18,505 bases of DNA from Chloroflexota bacterium (GTDB taxonomy: Bacteria; Chloroflexota; Anaerolineae; B4-G1), in contig JAAEPW010000753.1 of assembly GCA_024232355.1 (NCBI GenBank), positions 1 through 18,505 of the forward strand, given 5' to 3'. Of this stretch, positions 16,001 through 18,484 are shown piece after piece. Numbering within the stretch: position 1 is the stretch's first letter; every line of letters starts with the position of its first letter. The notes below the pieces were generated by a model, which was given only the letters and a program-made list of their open reading frames with translations, was not told the DNA's origin and did no database searches. Made by a program: the position numbers and the translations under genes.

Positions 16001-18350
16001 CTACCCAAGCACCGGCACATACACCGCTATCGTCACCGCCACTAACAGTGTGAGCACTGACGTTTCCGCGACGACTGTCATTGTGGATGAGGCCATCACT
16101 GGCCTATCTGCCGCAGACAATGGCCCGACTGTGCTGAGCAACGCCACGGCATTCACGGCCACCATCGCATCGGGGAGCCGCGTCGCGTATGCCTGGGCCT
16201 TTGATGACGGCGGGTTTGGCAGTGGCACGTCGCTCACACACACTTATGCTGCTGCCAGAACCTACACCGCCATCATCACGGCCAGCAACAGTGTGAGCGT
16301 CGTCACCGCCACGTCGACCGTGGACGTGGATGAGCCTATCACCGACCCCTTGGCGCTCAACGATGGGCCGACGCCGCTTGGCGCTGCGACCACGCTTTCG
16401 GCCACTGTCGGCGCGGGCAGTCGCGCGAGCTACACGTGGACCTTGGGCGATGGAGGTGTTGGCGGTGGAACACCGCTCACTCACACCTACCCATCTACCG
16501 GGACGTTTACGGCCATCGTCACCGCCTCGAACGGTGCGAGCAGCATAACGACTACCACCGTCATCACAGTAGATGAGGTCATCACCGGCCTGGTTGCCCT
16601 GGCCGACGGCCCCACGTCGCTCGGCGCCGCCACGCACCTGACGGTCACCACCAGTGCTGGCAGCCGCATTAGCTATACTTGGGCTTTGGGCAACGGCACG
16701 ACCGACAGTGGGACAACCATCACCTACACCTATCCAACCACCGGAACCTACACCGCCGTCGTCACCGCCGCAAACAGCGTGAGTACGATCACGGCCACCG
16801 CCACCATAACCGTGGACAAAGCCATTGCCAGACTTGTCGCATTCAACGATAGCCCAACGGGCTTTGGCACCCCCACCACGCTAACGGCCACCGTCGGCGC
16901 GGGCAGCCGCGTCATCTATACCTGGACCTTGGGAGATGGTACGGTTGACAGCGGGAACGTCGTAACCTACACCTACCCAGCGGTGATGACGTACACGGCC
17001 ACTGTCACCGCTTTTAACAGCACAAGTTCTCTCAGTACGACAACGACCGTCGTTATCACCAACCACGCACCCGTGATCTTGCCTATCGGCTATCAACAAG
17101 TGACTGAGGATGAGTTATTGTCCTTTACCGTTATTGCCACCGACACTGACGGCCCAACGCCGGTTCTCTCAGCGTCTGGTGTGCCGACTGGAGCCAATTT
17201 TATCACAGGAACCGGTCTGTTTGAATGGACACCGGATCACAATGCGGCAGGCGCCTACACCGTTACCTTTGGCGCCTCCGATGGCGTTCTGACCGATACC
17301 GAGATTATGAGTATCACAGTCACTGACCTGAGCCGCTGGCCGGTGCTGAATCCCATCGGCGACAAATGGATCGCCGAGACCGAAACGCTGACATTTAGCG
17401 TCACGGCCAGCGATCCCGATGGCATCACGCCAACTCTTTCGGCCTCCGATGTACCCACAGGAGCCAGTTTTATCACAAAGACAGGTATCTTTAATTGGAC
17501 ACCGAACTATGGAACATCTGGAGTTTACGCTATCACCTTTAACGCCTCTGACGGCATTCTAATTGACACCGAAATCATCGCTGTCACAGTCAGCGACACC
17601 ACGCCACCGACCATCGTGGACACCAGCCCGGCAGACGGGACATCGGACGTTGTGCTTAACGCTCCCATCATCGTCAACTTTAGCGAGGCGATGTTGCGCA
17701 GTACTGTCAACATTGCCATCACCCCCAACATCACCGGTATCAGCAAGACGTGGAGTCTGGGTGATACTCGCCTGACTATGGATCACAACAACCTCACTGC
17801 AAACACACGTTACACCTCCACTATCACCGGCAGCGACCATACCGGGCATCCACTGGCTGCTCCCTACACCTGGGTATTCACTACCGGTATGACCATTGCG
17901 CCCGAAACCGACCTGGCACTGGCCAAAGTTCGCGATGGTAGTGGTGTGGTGACCGCCGGCCAACGCATCACTTATACGTTTATCATCACCAACAATGGTC
18001 CAACAACGCCTGTTACTGCCACTATCACCGACTTTTTCAGCAATACGGCGGCGTTGGTAAGAGTTGGTGGTGTGGGATGCGAGTGGGCGACTGGTACAGA
18101 AACCGTCACTTGTACGGTAACTCGGATAATTAGTGGAACGCCACAGCACTTGACCCTGGTCGTGACTAGCTGCGAGGTTTTTAGTGGTACGTTGAGCAAC
18201 ATTGCTACCATCGCACCCATCGGGGGCATTGTAGACACAATTGCTGCCAACGATACGGCTGGTCCGGTGCTAGTTGTTGTGAGAACAGAGAGCAGCGCCA
18301 AGTATTACGATATCTACCTACCGCTGGTACTGCGCGATTTCAGCAGCTAG
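903..18350 (+). CDS. Giant multidomain secreted surface protein (5815 aa), putative adhesin
   Basis: One uninterrupted frame of 5815 codons. The start at ATG 903 has a good RBS and leads into a signal peptide (residues 1-33). Domain order by residue: LolA/LppX-like 40-255; TM hairpin 291-336; thrombospondin-3-like Asp repeats 393-510; unrecognised 511-995; hydrophobic domain 996-1116; Asp repeats 1297-1447; DUF11/Ig-like 1455-1800; FG-GAP propeller 1874-2240; beta-helix with nested propellers 2280-3172; beta-helices 3181-3674; Ig-like 3677-4109; CBM9/DOMON-like 4112-4290; DUF11/Ig-like 4290-4720; eight PKD repeats 4721-5387; two He_PIG/cadherin-like repeats 5388-5565; Big_5-like 5566-5664; DUF11-like 5665-5794; tail IYLPLVLR 5804-5811. 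Such modules are known in adhesion, calcium binding and carbohydrate contact; no enzyme active site was recognised. Likely cell-surface attached and monocistronic. Several short palindromic DNA elements lie inside the frame. The overall function (adhesion, matrix or prey/biofilm contact) is inferred. Confidence 0.93.
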   Translation: MKRSRSFHSRNPLSGALCVLTLILMVYPTIASAANTLPNGLETAWERARDIGTYDFTADIEQTLIPRPLPSMIGETDQRVDIRIEGSVTLPDYARMRLQFEGAGLDTAPVELVQDGTETFLIRDGERTPIDNPSALSSPTADYLGYLAAAENVQTCESTNQLDCYAFDVNGARFAEYVRDQLQTQIDETSTLNGDPVPPNTTLSPAPLLQRMSGHGELFIDKDGLPRRQVLDLTITRTSDEYDAQVRIVVDYQFSKSITGQSDEWTNAQGDQSTNSSISRSPNSPASKPDLLFLAISIAFFCGLIVYRRHRWVYATFAVSLSLMMTLTPVLQALGVAQFQARQAQAAPIQTLTEAMGLSTEQSAPSHESRGQPLVAPNHASRFPAASSNDNADLVCGDGNPNKDEDNDGLNDAAENCLGTDPYHEDSDRDTITDTIEVDGFEYGGRTWVSDPFKADANDDGLVDYGEWPAPVGEAPELDDVDDWDPDGDNTPNLWDDDNDGDSIPDYLDMSAFSRTAYSETFSLLISRGDYDGHQYIEFQIQPQNPDHLRYSRSVLDWPYDEKGQIQDLDNSEEDVRMFPMLKVRTDQIPERTLARRYGVSTFEKDDETYLHIPLVPQGDGGQIVTFYAKIAYGPDVPQTIEWESAELIWIAQMPVDRDTRHGTVTDDTPIATYPGGDFRIAGFQVTKSTAFESVVFGTPSVPDDDRHLFNLAFGVSATFLHNQKPELETIVTRFDNSNTDIVETWGVTSTLVSVDSATSSHADAGIADLATRIPDFLDAHYTSAMTPSLVIAYQQEMGVYKLDQVGQYEPDGNLNINLADVVANTQRSAKLTTYRYDDGWEAFSLQETIDHVEEKYDNDEIEQDLEELQDDYPELDEEDLRGVLILFYTVWFVGQTRIITVDGQDLAPESRSDREVYDDFSRAESGLSAYLIEAGSLGKPGGGLRIGQSMAETWAYQRDEEMKESVIGVVEVSNAVLGGGGAYFTEVARRGAMAGIRIVIAILSAKTVFQAASWARDAGAWLGKMKILDNAEHGGRVLGALGMVVGIAFAWTYFGLTTDFSNPISIKYGVTLAILSTAFSILLFAISLNPIGAVFAMLFSIADVFVIIFTGKSIVQHLSEAIYHANNLSNLDDADFRDFDSGPADPDIGIIVGNSFLVTAEFVGKIELTSDGGNDDLQDSWVDAFYKGITSQANVASRNGIKDCSISEDTKTCTDPVGTEYQFTSAGRDIKLTVKSSVEAKTLYEECVFGVCKNKSLYSHLPRDLAKEDQWDPMEFYLDVLPGSLDGLWNWSAITNPDSDGDELTDAEEIELGTDPNDWDSDDDTLSDKFEYDNQDNLGTDPLDPDSDDDGLSDGFEHRHGTTIDAVDSDDDGLDDNEEVYHIKVFTYDHGSSVPMGTWLGGWVISTTQTTTATVFSDPTLADADGDDLNDASERNNRTSPYAYNDAPRLTLDTTPLATSPSGNTAAYVEPSDTVAFTLTLESVGPQAITSTLTLCFPDFLTNVSGGNLTGDPPASHIPPKQVNPSDCANGGMAWDFAAEHTLQKWETVSTTITADISSSVSSSISGTVTTTLPYPVTEENGDIVDQVNIIVDVDDPDVVITAPEDGALIGGGISSYVIGGASSDETSWVDRVEIDLPAGGGTVTANEVSPWAYTWSLPPDGEYTLSARAYDYIGRVSLASTVAITVDNTAPTITLSVADGAIVTGQSGARTITVTLSGTGTDNLAGLKRIQISIDERPWREVWVNPGNGAILTTNWSDEWVLPNDDSSQGTHAVALRALDRAGNESGTLERTIIVDVQPPTDELVHRSYTADPPPHIVTGQSLELHGVANDVGNAPQPSRPAELIGELDSLTDATIWLGLSDVSENDDGVRVAWLGDFNGDRLADLVVGLPNAEDGAGRAALVYGRAGDWPIPSNVEALADTYTSLIGGPGDKLGDVLAPAGDVDGDGLADLLLGDPVNNSAHVIFGHTSPLGRNVAVTQTARHVTLTAPKGQIGQWLGTAGDVNGDGFDDMLIGATSVPTTYLILGQESGLWWEPTDLDFYAAATIATSASGARVTGVGDMDDDQYDEFIVADGDTVYLFTGHEDFTPMAGETLELTDAHATFTSTETRPTVVALGDVNDDDLADFIYADGDTPVIVLGDAGRNWVTHSLDSFSPAPSGFLAAPGDVNADGIEDILVGNSADDAYLILGNALDTIQATLTSVDTAASAPYAAGADLNSDGSSDLVVVPTAEAAAKLGMYSPDFGETPRIDPSFLSRASILPSEATRFFPKNLVATLTVDDDGGANYTTIQAAINAASDGDTIQVQSGVYAAFTINNKDNLTISGIHADAVFVDGAGGDFVAKIQNADGVRLENLTLRDATNGVVLDDAGVNGYTTPTLKITLDTLLVYDFVDHAVTMNRISTADLVHCTLVSGGSSGTHVAVTGSHDPAIDAAWSTISTDSRATTTGDGDLVAGNDGRLYIMPDRTETQIDIYAPDADTWSSLADAPLGYNAGTVMDGDAHLWSLRAYDLGGFASTVHAIGYISENEIYVGGNFLEAPGNPDAAYIAMWDGYRWHRVGSGGPDDRVYAITVDGSDVYVGGRFGIMRWNGSNWTNLGTVSGREYNRSGRTGDDWDVAVYAIAVNGDDVYVGGNYDDIGDLHAHSFARYNSGWHWVGEGATSFRNGVSQGDMHAMVAAFTKKGDDLYVGGDGQYILTGKSGDCSEQFDLTVVDMTTNYFGCVTDRDHWYRNHIYALAILGDDILVGGQYKNDSNYTNDLSLYRPSSNSWSYPSYLHTTGQIHTLRTDGNKIWAGGDPGKIGGSTVNKLGYYDGSAWHAIGSGVNGRVHGLVYVDNAPSGDGVTYIVGSFTEADGDAAIRVARWDGTPGSSGTWKRRAYLYEYDGANWQSHRVPERTVLGYGSGLSWDGGYLYVVEGGGSKRSYRYTISSHYWVYWYDLPDGVGKGSALAWANEYLYVLRGGGTQSFYRYGPQGWENRTTLPYITDAGAGLTWDGNDWLYATFGGNGKQFARYHIPSNRWETLGDGSSATTDDHDTPTAVNAGGGLVSVSHNLYGIPGSDVAEVWRYDPVGLYFDKLSLDQVAFVAPPNATDATWYDIEGVTLHNWNYQPDDFRLDGTQNTWIGSSAIDWTPDNNDDPPLGDSSEITYDDADFVDAARDVYRPSTLLDSGYHAYRVPAVVAPSGEEFTSIQAAIDSGANRVIVKPGVYEEPFYLLSGVEVIGAGADRAIIQAPVGSTDPLVVAEGVSGASLSRLTLDGNGESVTGFYTEDNAQAVRLARAIVRDAQTGIHVTGSDTDVEVVNNTIVENADGMIASSCAPVDVRNTIFAHHTGTGLAYEGCAATKLHTYNLYWDNTTNITPDETGPAELFLDPLFIDPLADDYRTEDISPVVDAGNPTDPAPPGTGGRVDIGYVEQGRAAFYADDDYCDTCINDGLTWQVDAFDTIQNALDQTPGVLETPRVSRVAVGVGPGTYLETLTIPSHVRLLAVDADKVTIDAGGSGTAITLDGVTDVEINGFTLTNADRAVSVRGASNAITITRNLITNNTGGIEFDERATGLVNFNTLANNSSYGIRCNETGTWADAHSNILVENGTALRADGNAQLFSDYNLFYHNSPNYNDVAEGDGDLTNQYPRFSDGYHLRPDSRAVDAASPFADVPVGGGLRADMGYKEVLAAPVTLFLGKEDLSTVIGNSGVMTVEVGVTHVLTPSDPVTATTPSSWNTISLDSPQETVSYWHTALTPTQTGLYRFYTRAADVAGNQELDNDARRGSGWYDGAFVADSQPPTVTWLSPVSGTATTSPLELRAQVSDYVGGDFNVTQIHFEAGGQTYAAEWAAEPWDEDSGDPHVLRAWVTLANLTYSDVIAVAEDRAGNVGQSAPIELGILSQTPADTTPPLLTVASPANGAWFTAIVPFSGTVSDDDSGVASVEVSVDGGYTWIPAQTGEVSETSQVSWTLTWQASEKEDTIFESYPVHIRTTDRTGNETEDARILGIDTQPPTPPRKITFRDHDTGDDIPPGYHFDEFVFLDLAWRDPVDTSGFAETLLAVDQFSNTMPAQVMTNTNATVSFHALGEWYIHFAGHDSAGNMSIRHYGPWYVGTFAASAVSFSERRQTILIDGLVDLPLNEWRIDTEFLDDDETDHRTQSLYSTWDGSGLYMAWDGAWWSVAGNQWTYIDVIQPGGTSQPITPITGVLETLPIAADYAIRISSPTSGTLWAWETGAWQEQPSANWQFALGDTGGAEIYLPMNTSLVNSMQIMALAEEDSAPWSVFPTTNRLVEPWTDIFQWDALDVTITPNDEQKWFNRVDMVVNYYANYRDFGSPGDDVAYLINLVNLENHPVENLRLLLEAGTGIFYTAVDADDCLNCPAGGDVWEIGVTTIEAGDSRLITVTGQLSATLGAITTITNNVTLSSTTPTSLTLAQGPIVFRVDGLPPTVSLQTPPGEVVGTGVQALFGTATDAPGGGVDFVEYRVNGGAWQTARGSETWAASIDVLTGTTALTVEVRATDIFSQTGEPVSITLGVDTIPPTLTFGLPSVLTGNYGNIGGIVSDTTPLGDGLVEQVAVQIDGTGDWQPAQVYPPGSPQGWSFPWQLPPDDGVFHTLCISVTDFVGNALSPNPCYDVFVDTIAPMLSITQQLTQVALLDSLVVLSGTIADGSGVEGIDVWLYNPAGAAYTEATTTVGDQWVFVPGYTEPVTGDHALWVEATDTSGNSDVQGPFIISMTEQTIAGLTATASPNPTLVDNLTTLNASVEAGSNITYTWDFGDGQQSSPILFSTVVHTYSTVGNYTAIVTAANSVSEMTTTVAIKVSNVVATNNGPTRLGDDTQFIALTADITPMTYAWDFGNGLSSGSNPAYATLAHVYTQTGIYTATVTVTDTDGGLPPTLTPYTATTVVIVDEPITGLIAVNNSPTHLGDATTFTATIVSGTNVLYTWNWGDVSLVPGGNDEGSPITHTYLLPGVYTVTVTAQNSVSAVVTSTLVIIDQAIAGLGTFNDGPTPLNDVTTLAASIAAGSNVVYTWNPGDGSGPLVGQIVTHTYPSTGTYTAIVTATNSVSTDVSATTVIVDEAITGLSAADNGPTVLSNATAFTATIASGSRVAYAWAFDDGGFGSGTSLTHTYAAARTYTAIITASNSVSVVTATSTVDVDEPITDPLALNDGPTPLGAATTLSATVGAGSRASYTWTLGDGGVGGGTPLTHTYPSTGTFTAIVTASNGASSITTTTVITVDEVITGLVALADGPTSLGAATHLTVTTSAGSRISYTWALGNGTTDSGTTITYTYPTTGTYTAVVTAANSVSTITATATITVDKAIARLVAFNDSPTGFGTPTTLTATVGAGSRVIYTWTLGDGTVDSGNVVTYTYPAVMTYTATVTAFNSTSSLSTTTTVVITNHAPVILPIGYQQVTEDELLSFTVIATDTDGPTPVLSASGVPTGANFITGTGLFEWTPDHNAAGAYTVTFGASDGVLTDTEIMSITVTDLSRWPVLNPIGDKWIAETETLTFSVTASDPDGITPTLSASDVPTGASFITKTGIFNWTPNYGTSGVYAITFNASDGILIDTEIIAVTVSDTTPPTIVDTSPADGTSDVVLNAPIIVNFSEAMLRSTVNIAITPNITGISKTWSLGDTRLTMDHNNLTANTRYTSTITGSDHTGHPLAAPYTWVFTTGMTIAPETDLALAKVRDGSGVVTAGQRITYTFIITNNGPTTPVTATITDFFSNTAALVRVGGVGCEWATGTETVTCTVTRIISGTPQHLTLVVTSCEVFSGTLSNIATIAPIGGIVDTIAANDTAGPVLVVVRTESSAKYYDIYLPLVLRDFSS
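1002..1670 (+). other. N-terminal LolA/LppX-like domain (tentative)
   Basis: About residues 34-256. The region has alternating beta-strand character and segments such as ELVQDGTETFLIRDGE and GHGELFIDKDGLPRRQVLDL, which recall the half-barrel LolA/LppX/LprG group that binds lipid in the cell envelope. The assignment rests on pattern only. It could instead be an unrelated beta-rich domain specific to Chloroflexota. Confidence 0.35.
1714..1757 (+). repeat. Low-complexity CCAATC/CCAATT-type repeat within the frame
   Basis: Degenerate units CCAATC (1715-1720), CCAATT (1723-1728), CAATCT (1732-1737), GATCCC (1741-1746) and CCAATT (1748-1753) recur every six to nine bases. They encode the Ser/Asn/Pro linker between the N-terminal domain and the first membrane helix. 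Confidence 0.6.
1773..1910 (+). other. Transmembrane hairpin with basic turn
   Basis: Two hydrophobic stretches, residues 291-307 and 313-336, flank the basic turn RRHRW (308-312). The positive-inside rule places the turn in the cytoplasm and both flanks outside. The second half also resembles a signal peptide: basic start, long hydrophobic core, then QAQAAP at 343-348. Confidence 0.7.
2001..2048. repeat. Direct repeat flanking a small GCAACC/GGTTGC palindrome
   Basis: CGAATCACG occurs at 2003-2011 and 2032-2040. Between them is a perfect inverted repeat, GCAACC (2015-2020), loop TTT, GGTTGC (2024-2029). The element encodes the linker between the membrane hairpin and the first Asp-rich block. 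Its palindrome ends match those of the larger element at 7701-7732. Confidence 0.65.
2079..2432 (+). other. Asp-rich thrombospondin type 3-like calcium-binding block 1
   Basis: Residues 393-510 contain repeated DxDxDG(L/x)xDxxE-type loops, for example DEDNDGLNDAAE, DANDDGLVDYGE and DDDNDGDSIPDYLD. This pattern is the calcium-binding thrombospondin-3-like or EF-hand-like loop common in bacterial surface proteins. Calcium binding is inferred from the family. Confidence 0.8.
2433..3887 (+). other. Unrecognised extracellular region with acidic helical segment
   Basis: Residues 511-995. I recognise no family. The first part is beta-rich (FSLLISRGDYDGHQYIEFQI and following). Residues 848-885 are strongly acidic and predicted helical by eye (EEKYDNDEIEQDLEELQDDY). 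A Gly-rich stretch (LGGGGAYF) leads into the hydrophobic domain. Confidence 0.5.
3888..4250 (+). other. Internal four-helix hydrophobic (membrane) domain
   Basis: Hydrophobic segments at about residues 996-1016, 1038-1059, 1069-1090 and 1092-1112, separated by a basic loop (1017-1037, with K and R), a short loop and a tight LNPIG turn. An even number of helices, with positive charge in the first loop, would put both flanks outside. The first segment is the weakest. It could be a membrane anchor or, less likely, a hydrophobic translocation-type domain. Confidence 0.65.
4791..5241 (+). other. Asp-rich thrombospondin type 3-like calcium-binding block 2
   Basis: Residues 1297-1447 hold clear copies of the loop: DSDGDELTDAEE, DSDDDTLSDKFE, DSDDDGLSDGFE, DSDDDGLDDNEE and DADGDDLNDASE. 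Several are joined by GTDP linkers, the usual spacing in this repeat family. A Cys cluster (from residue 1205) just upstream may form disulphides. Confidence 0.88.
5265..6302 (+). other. DUF11-like and bacterial Ig-like modules
   Basis: Residues 1455-1600 read as a DUF11-type beta-sandwich (SDTVAFTLTLESVGP...TSTLTL). Two Ig-like modules follow (about 1600-1690 and 1691-1800), each with the D.(T/Q)PP or DNTAPT boundary and the ARAYD/LRALDRAGN strand typical of bacterial Ig-like repeats. Confidence 0.65.
6522..7622 (+). other. Seven-bladed FG-GAP (integrin-alpha-like) propeller
   Basis: Residues 1874-2240. Seven calcium-loop motifs occur in order: DFNGDRLAD, DVDGDGLAD, DVNGDGFDD, DMDDDQYDE, DVNDDDLAD, DVNADGIED and DLNSDGSSD, each followed by a hydrophobic strand such as LVVGLP or LLLGDP. 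Seven copies match a complete integrin-type propeller. Confidence 0.85.
7641..7653. repeat. Short GGGGAG/CTCCCC palindrome in a linker
   Basis: GGGGAG, one base, then CTCCCC. It lies in the linker between the FG-GAP propeller and beta-helix 1, about 50 bases before the larger palindrome at 7701. Small enough to be chance on its own. Confidence 0.35.
7701..7732. repeat. Palindromic element, 14-bp stem, inside the giant gene
   Basis: The left arm GCAACCAGGTTTTT (7701-7714) pairs with the right arm AAAAACTTGGTTGC (7719-7732) over all 14 positions with one G-T pair. The loop is TCCG. It encodes part of ATRFFPKNLVAT in the linker before beta-helix 1. REP-like; dispersal elsewhere in the genome cannot be seen here. 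Confidence 0.8.
8250..10140 (+). other. Kelch-type propeller with an inserted second propeller
   Basis: Residues about 2450-3080. Blades of the type GGxLY...YRY...W..LP are visible: GRLYIM...IDIYAPDADTWSSL; AHLWSLRA, continued after the insertion by YLYEYDGANWQ; GYLYVVEGG...YRYTI; EYLYVLRGG...FYRYGPQGW; WLYATFGG...ARYHIPSNRW; and NLYGIPG...WRYDPV. About six blades. The second is broken open at residue 2511 and resumes at 2877. Confidence 0.65.
8436..9530 (+). other. Seven-bladed 'VYVGG' propeller inserted in the kelch domain
   Basis: Residues about 2512-2876. Seven repeats begin with a V/I-Y/H-A-x strand and carry a xVGG-type strand: VHAI...YVGGNF, VYAI...YVGGRF, VYAI...YVGGNY, MHAM...YVGGDG, IYAL...LVGGQY, IHTL...WAGGDP and VHGL...IVGSF. 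Each ends in a ...W..(L/V)G-like strand. Together they would make a complete propeller. Confidence 0.7.
10443..11157 (+). other. Beta-helix module 2
   Basis: Residues 3181-3418. It starts FTSIQAAIDSGANRVIVKPG and runs through parallel-beta-helix coils (VEVVNNTIVENADG, VRNTIFAHHTGTG) to the cap DPLFIDPLADDYR...DAGNP and the linker DIGYVEQG. This fold is known in pectate-lyase-like and surface proteins. No catalytic residues were identified. Confidence 0.75.
11158..11925 (+). other. Beta-helix module 3
   Basis: Residues 3419-3674. The signature FDTIQNALDQ is followed by ten extra residues and then SRVAVGVGPGTYLE. The coils ITITRNLITNNTGG and GLVNFNTLANNSSYG and the cap YPRFSDGYHLRPDSRAVDAA end at MGYKE. 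The extra residues coincide with a palindromic DNA element at 11254-11286. Confidence 0.75.
11254..11286. repeat. Palindromic element inside beta-helix 3
   Basis: Outer arms AGAC (11254-11257) and GTCT (11283-11286), three-base internal loops, inner arms AGGGGTTT (11261-11268) and AAACCCCT (11272-11279), loop TGG. It encodes TPGVLETPRV, ten residues absent from the same place in beta-helix 2. Confidence 0.75.
11931..13229 (+). other. Ig-like and Fn3-like module cluster
   Basis: Residues 3677-4109. At least two bacterial Ig-like modules with QPPTVTWLSPVSG and TTPPLLTVASPANG starts and (A/T)xDRAGN/TDRTGN ends, followed by a Fn3/Ig-like segment beginning TQPPTPPRKITF and ending HDSAGN. These are structural spacers in surface proteins. 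Confidence 0.6.
12721..12753. repeat. Alternating AGACC/GGTCT palindrome chain
   Basis: Half-sites AGACC (12721-12725), GGTCT (12731-12735), AGACC (12739-12743) and GGTCT (12749-12753) alternate in orientation. They form overlapping inverted repeats: GAGGTCT/AGACCTC around CGG, and AGACCT/AGGTCT around CGC. They encode a loop in an Ig-like module. Confidence 0.7.
13236..13770 (+). other. CBM9/DOMON-like domain (tentative)
   Basis: Residues 4112-4290. The segment opens ILIDGLVDLPLNEWRID, then LYSTWDGSGLYMAWDG, and later IAADYAIRI and GAEIYLPM. This order (IDG..D..EW, W.....LY.AWD, DY.IRI, E..IPM-like) recalls CBM9-type and DOMON-like beta-sandwiches that bind sugars or haem. Ligand-binding residues cannot be assigned by eye. 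Confidence 0.5.
13771..15062 (+). other. DUF11-like domain and three Ig-like modules
   Basis: Residues 4290-4720. A DUF11-like segment (DVAYLINLVNLENHPVENLR, ITTITNNVTLSS) is followed by three Ig-like modules starting near LPPTVSLQTPPG, IPPTLTFGLPS and IAPMLSITQQ, each closing with an (A/V)TD...G(E/N)-type strand. Confidence 0.55.
15063..17063 (+). repeat. Array of eight PKD-type coding repeats
   Basis: Repeats start near 15063, 15324, 15585, 15843, 16089, 16332, 16575 and 16818. The last four spacings are 246, 243, 243 and 243 bases. Each repeat has an (E/Q)xIxGL opening, NDGPTPLGxAT-like strand, YTWxxGDG core and THTYP.TGTYTAIVTA.NSVS end. The PKD core WDFGDG is intact in repeat 1 and altered in the others (WNWGDV, WNPGDG, WAFDDG, WTLGDG, WALGNG). 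The array would form a rigid extracellular stalk. Confidence 0.85.
17064..17597 (+). other. Two He_PIG/cadherin-like Ig repeats
   Basis: Residues 5388-5565. Two tandem copies share PVLxPIGxxxxxExExLxFxVxAxDxDG, SASxVPTGAxFxTxTGxFxWTP and YxxTFxASDGxLxDTExxxxTVxD. The pattern matches putative Ig or dystroglycan-type cadherin-like repeats of bacterial surface proteins. Confidence 0.75.
17598..18285 (+). other. Big_5-like and DUF11-like C-terminal domains
   Basis: Residues 5566-5664 carry the Big_5 pattern TTPPTIVDTSPADG, VVLNAPIIVNFSEAM, LTANTRYT and YTWVFTTG. Residues 5665-5794 carry the DUF11 pattern DLALAKVRDGSGVVTAGQ and ITYTFIITNNGPTTP, ending with SNIATIAP and NDTAGP. Both are common just before the C-terminus of exported bacterial proteins. 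Confidence 0.8.
18300..18347 (+). other. C-terminal IYLPLVLR tail, possible surface-sorting tag
   Basis: The protein ends KYYD, then IYLPLVLR (residues 5804-5811), then DFSS. I recall similar (V/I)YLPL(V/I)xR endings on exported Chloroflexota proteins. It is not an LPXTG sortase signal: no Thr, no following membrane helix and no basic tail. A sorting or anchoring role is inferred. Confidence 0.55.
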
Positions 18351-18355
18351 GTGTG

Positions 18356-18407
18356 AACCGACAGCACATCGTAAGCACTTTAACCGACAGCACATCGTAG
18401 GCACTTT
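18356..18407. repeat. Tandem duplication of a 26-bp unit after the giant gene
   Basis: Two adjacent 26-base units, 18356-18381 and 18382-18407, begin AACCGACAGCACATCGTA and end GCACTTT. They differ at one base (A at 18374, G at 18400). They start five bases after the stop codon. They are not palindromic and no clear terminator hairpin with a T-run is seen nearby. Could be a mobile-element remnant or regulator-binding sites. Confidence 0.85.
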
Positions 18408-18455
18408 GGAAATGTTCCTCTAATATGAGGAGGATGGTTACTCTGTCGACCAATC

Positions 18456-18484
18456 TTGATTTTCGCCGAGAGAGTTGCTATAGT
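18456..18484 (+). promoter_or_regulatory. Probable promoter of a gene beyond the window
   Basis: TTGATT (18456-18461), 17 bases, then TATAGT (18479-18484) preceded by TGC (extended -10). The layout matches the element at 773-801: same 17-base spacing and the same TGC. Transcription would start near 18491 and run out of the window. Confidence 0.5.

Noticed and set aside
15063..17063. Regular repeats suggestive of a CRISPR array or minisatellite
   Set aside because: The period is about 243 bases, an exact multiple of three, and the repeats encode clear PKD domains.
18300..18347. LPXTG-type sortase signal in YLPLVLR
   Set aside because: There is no Thr-Gly, no following membrane helix and no basic tail.
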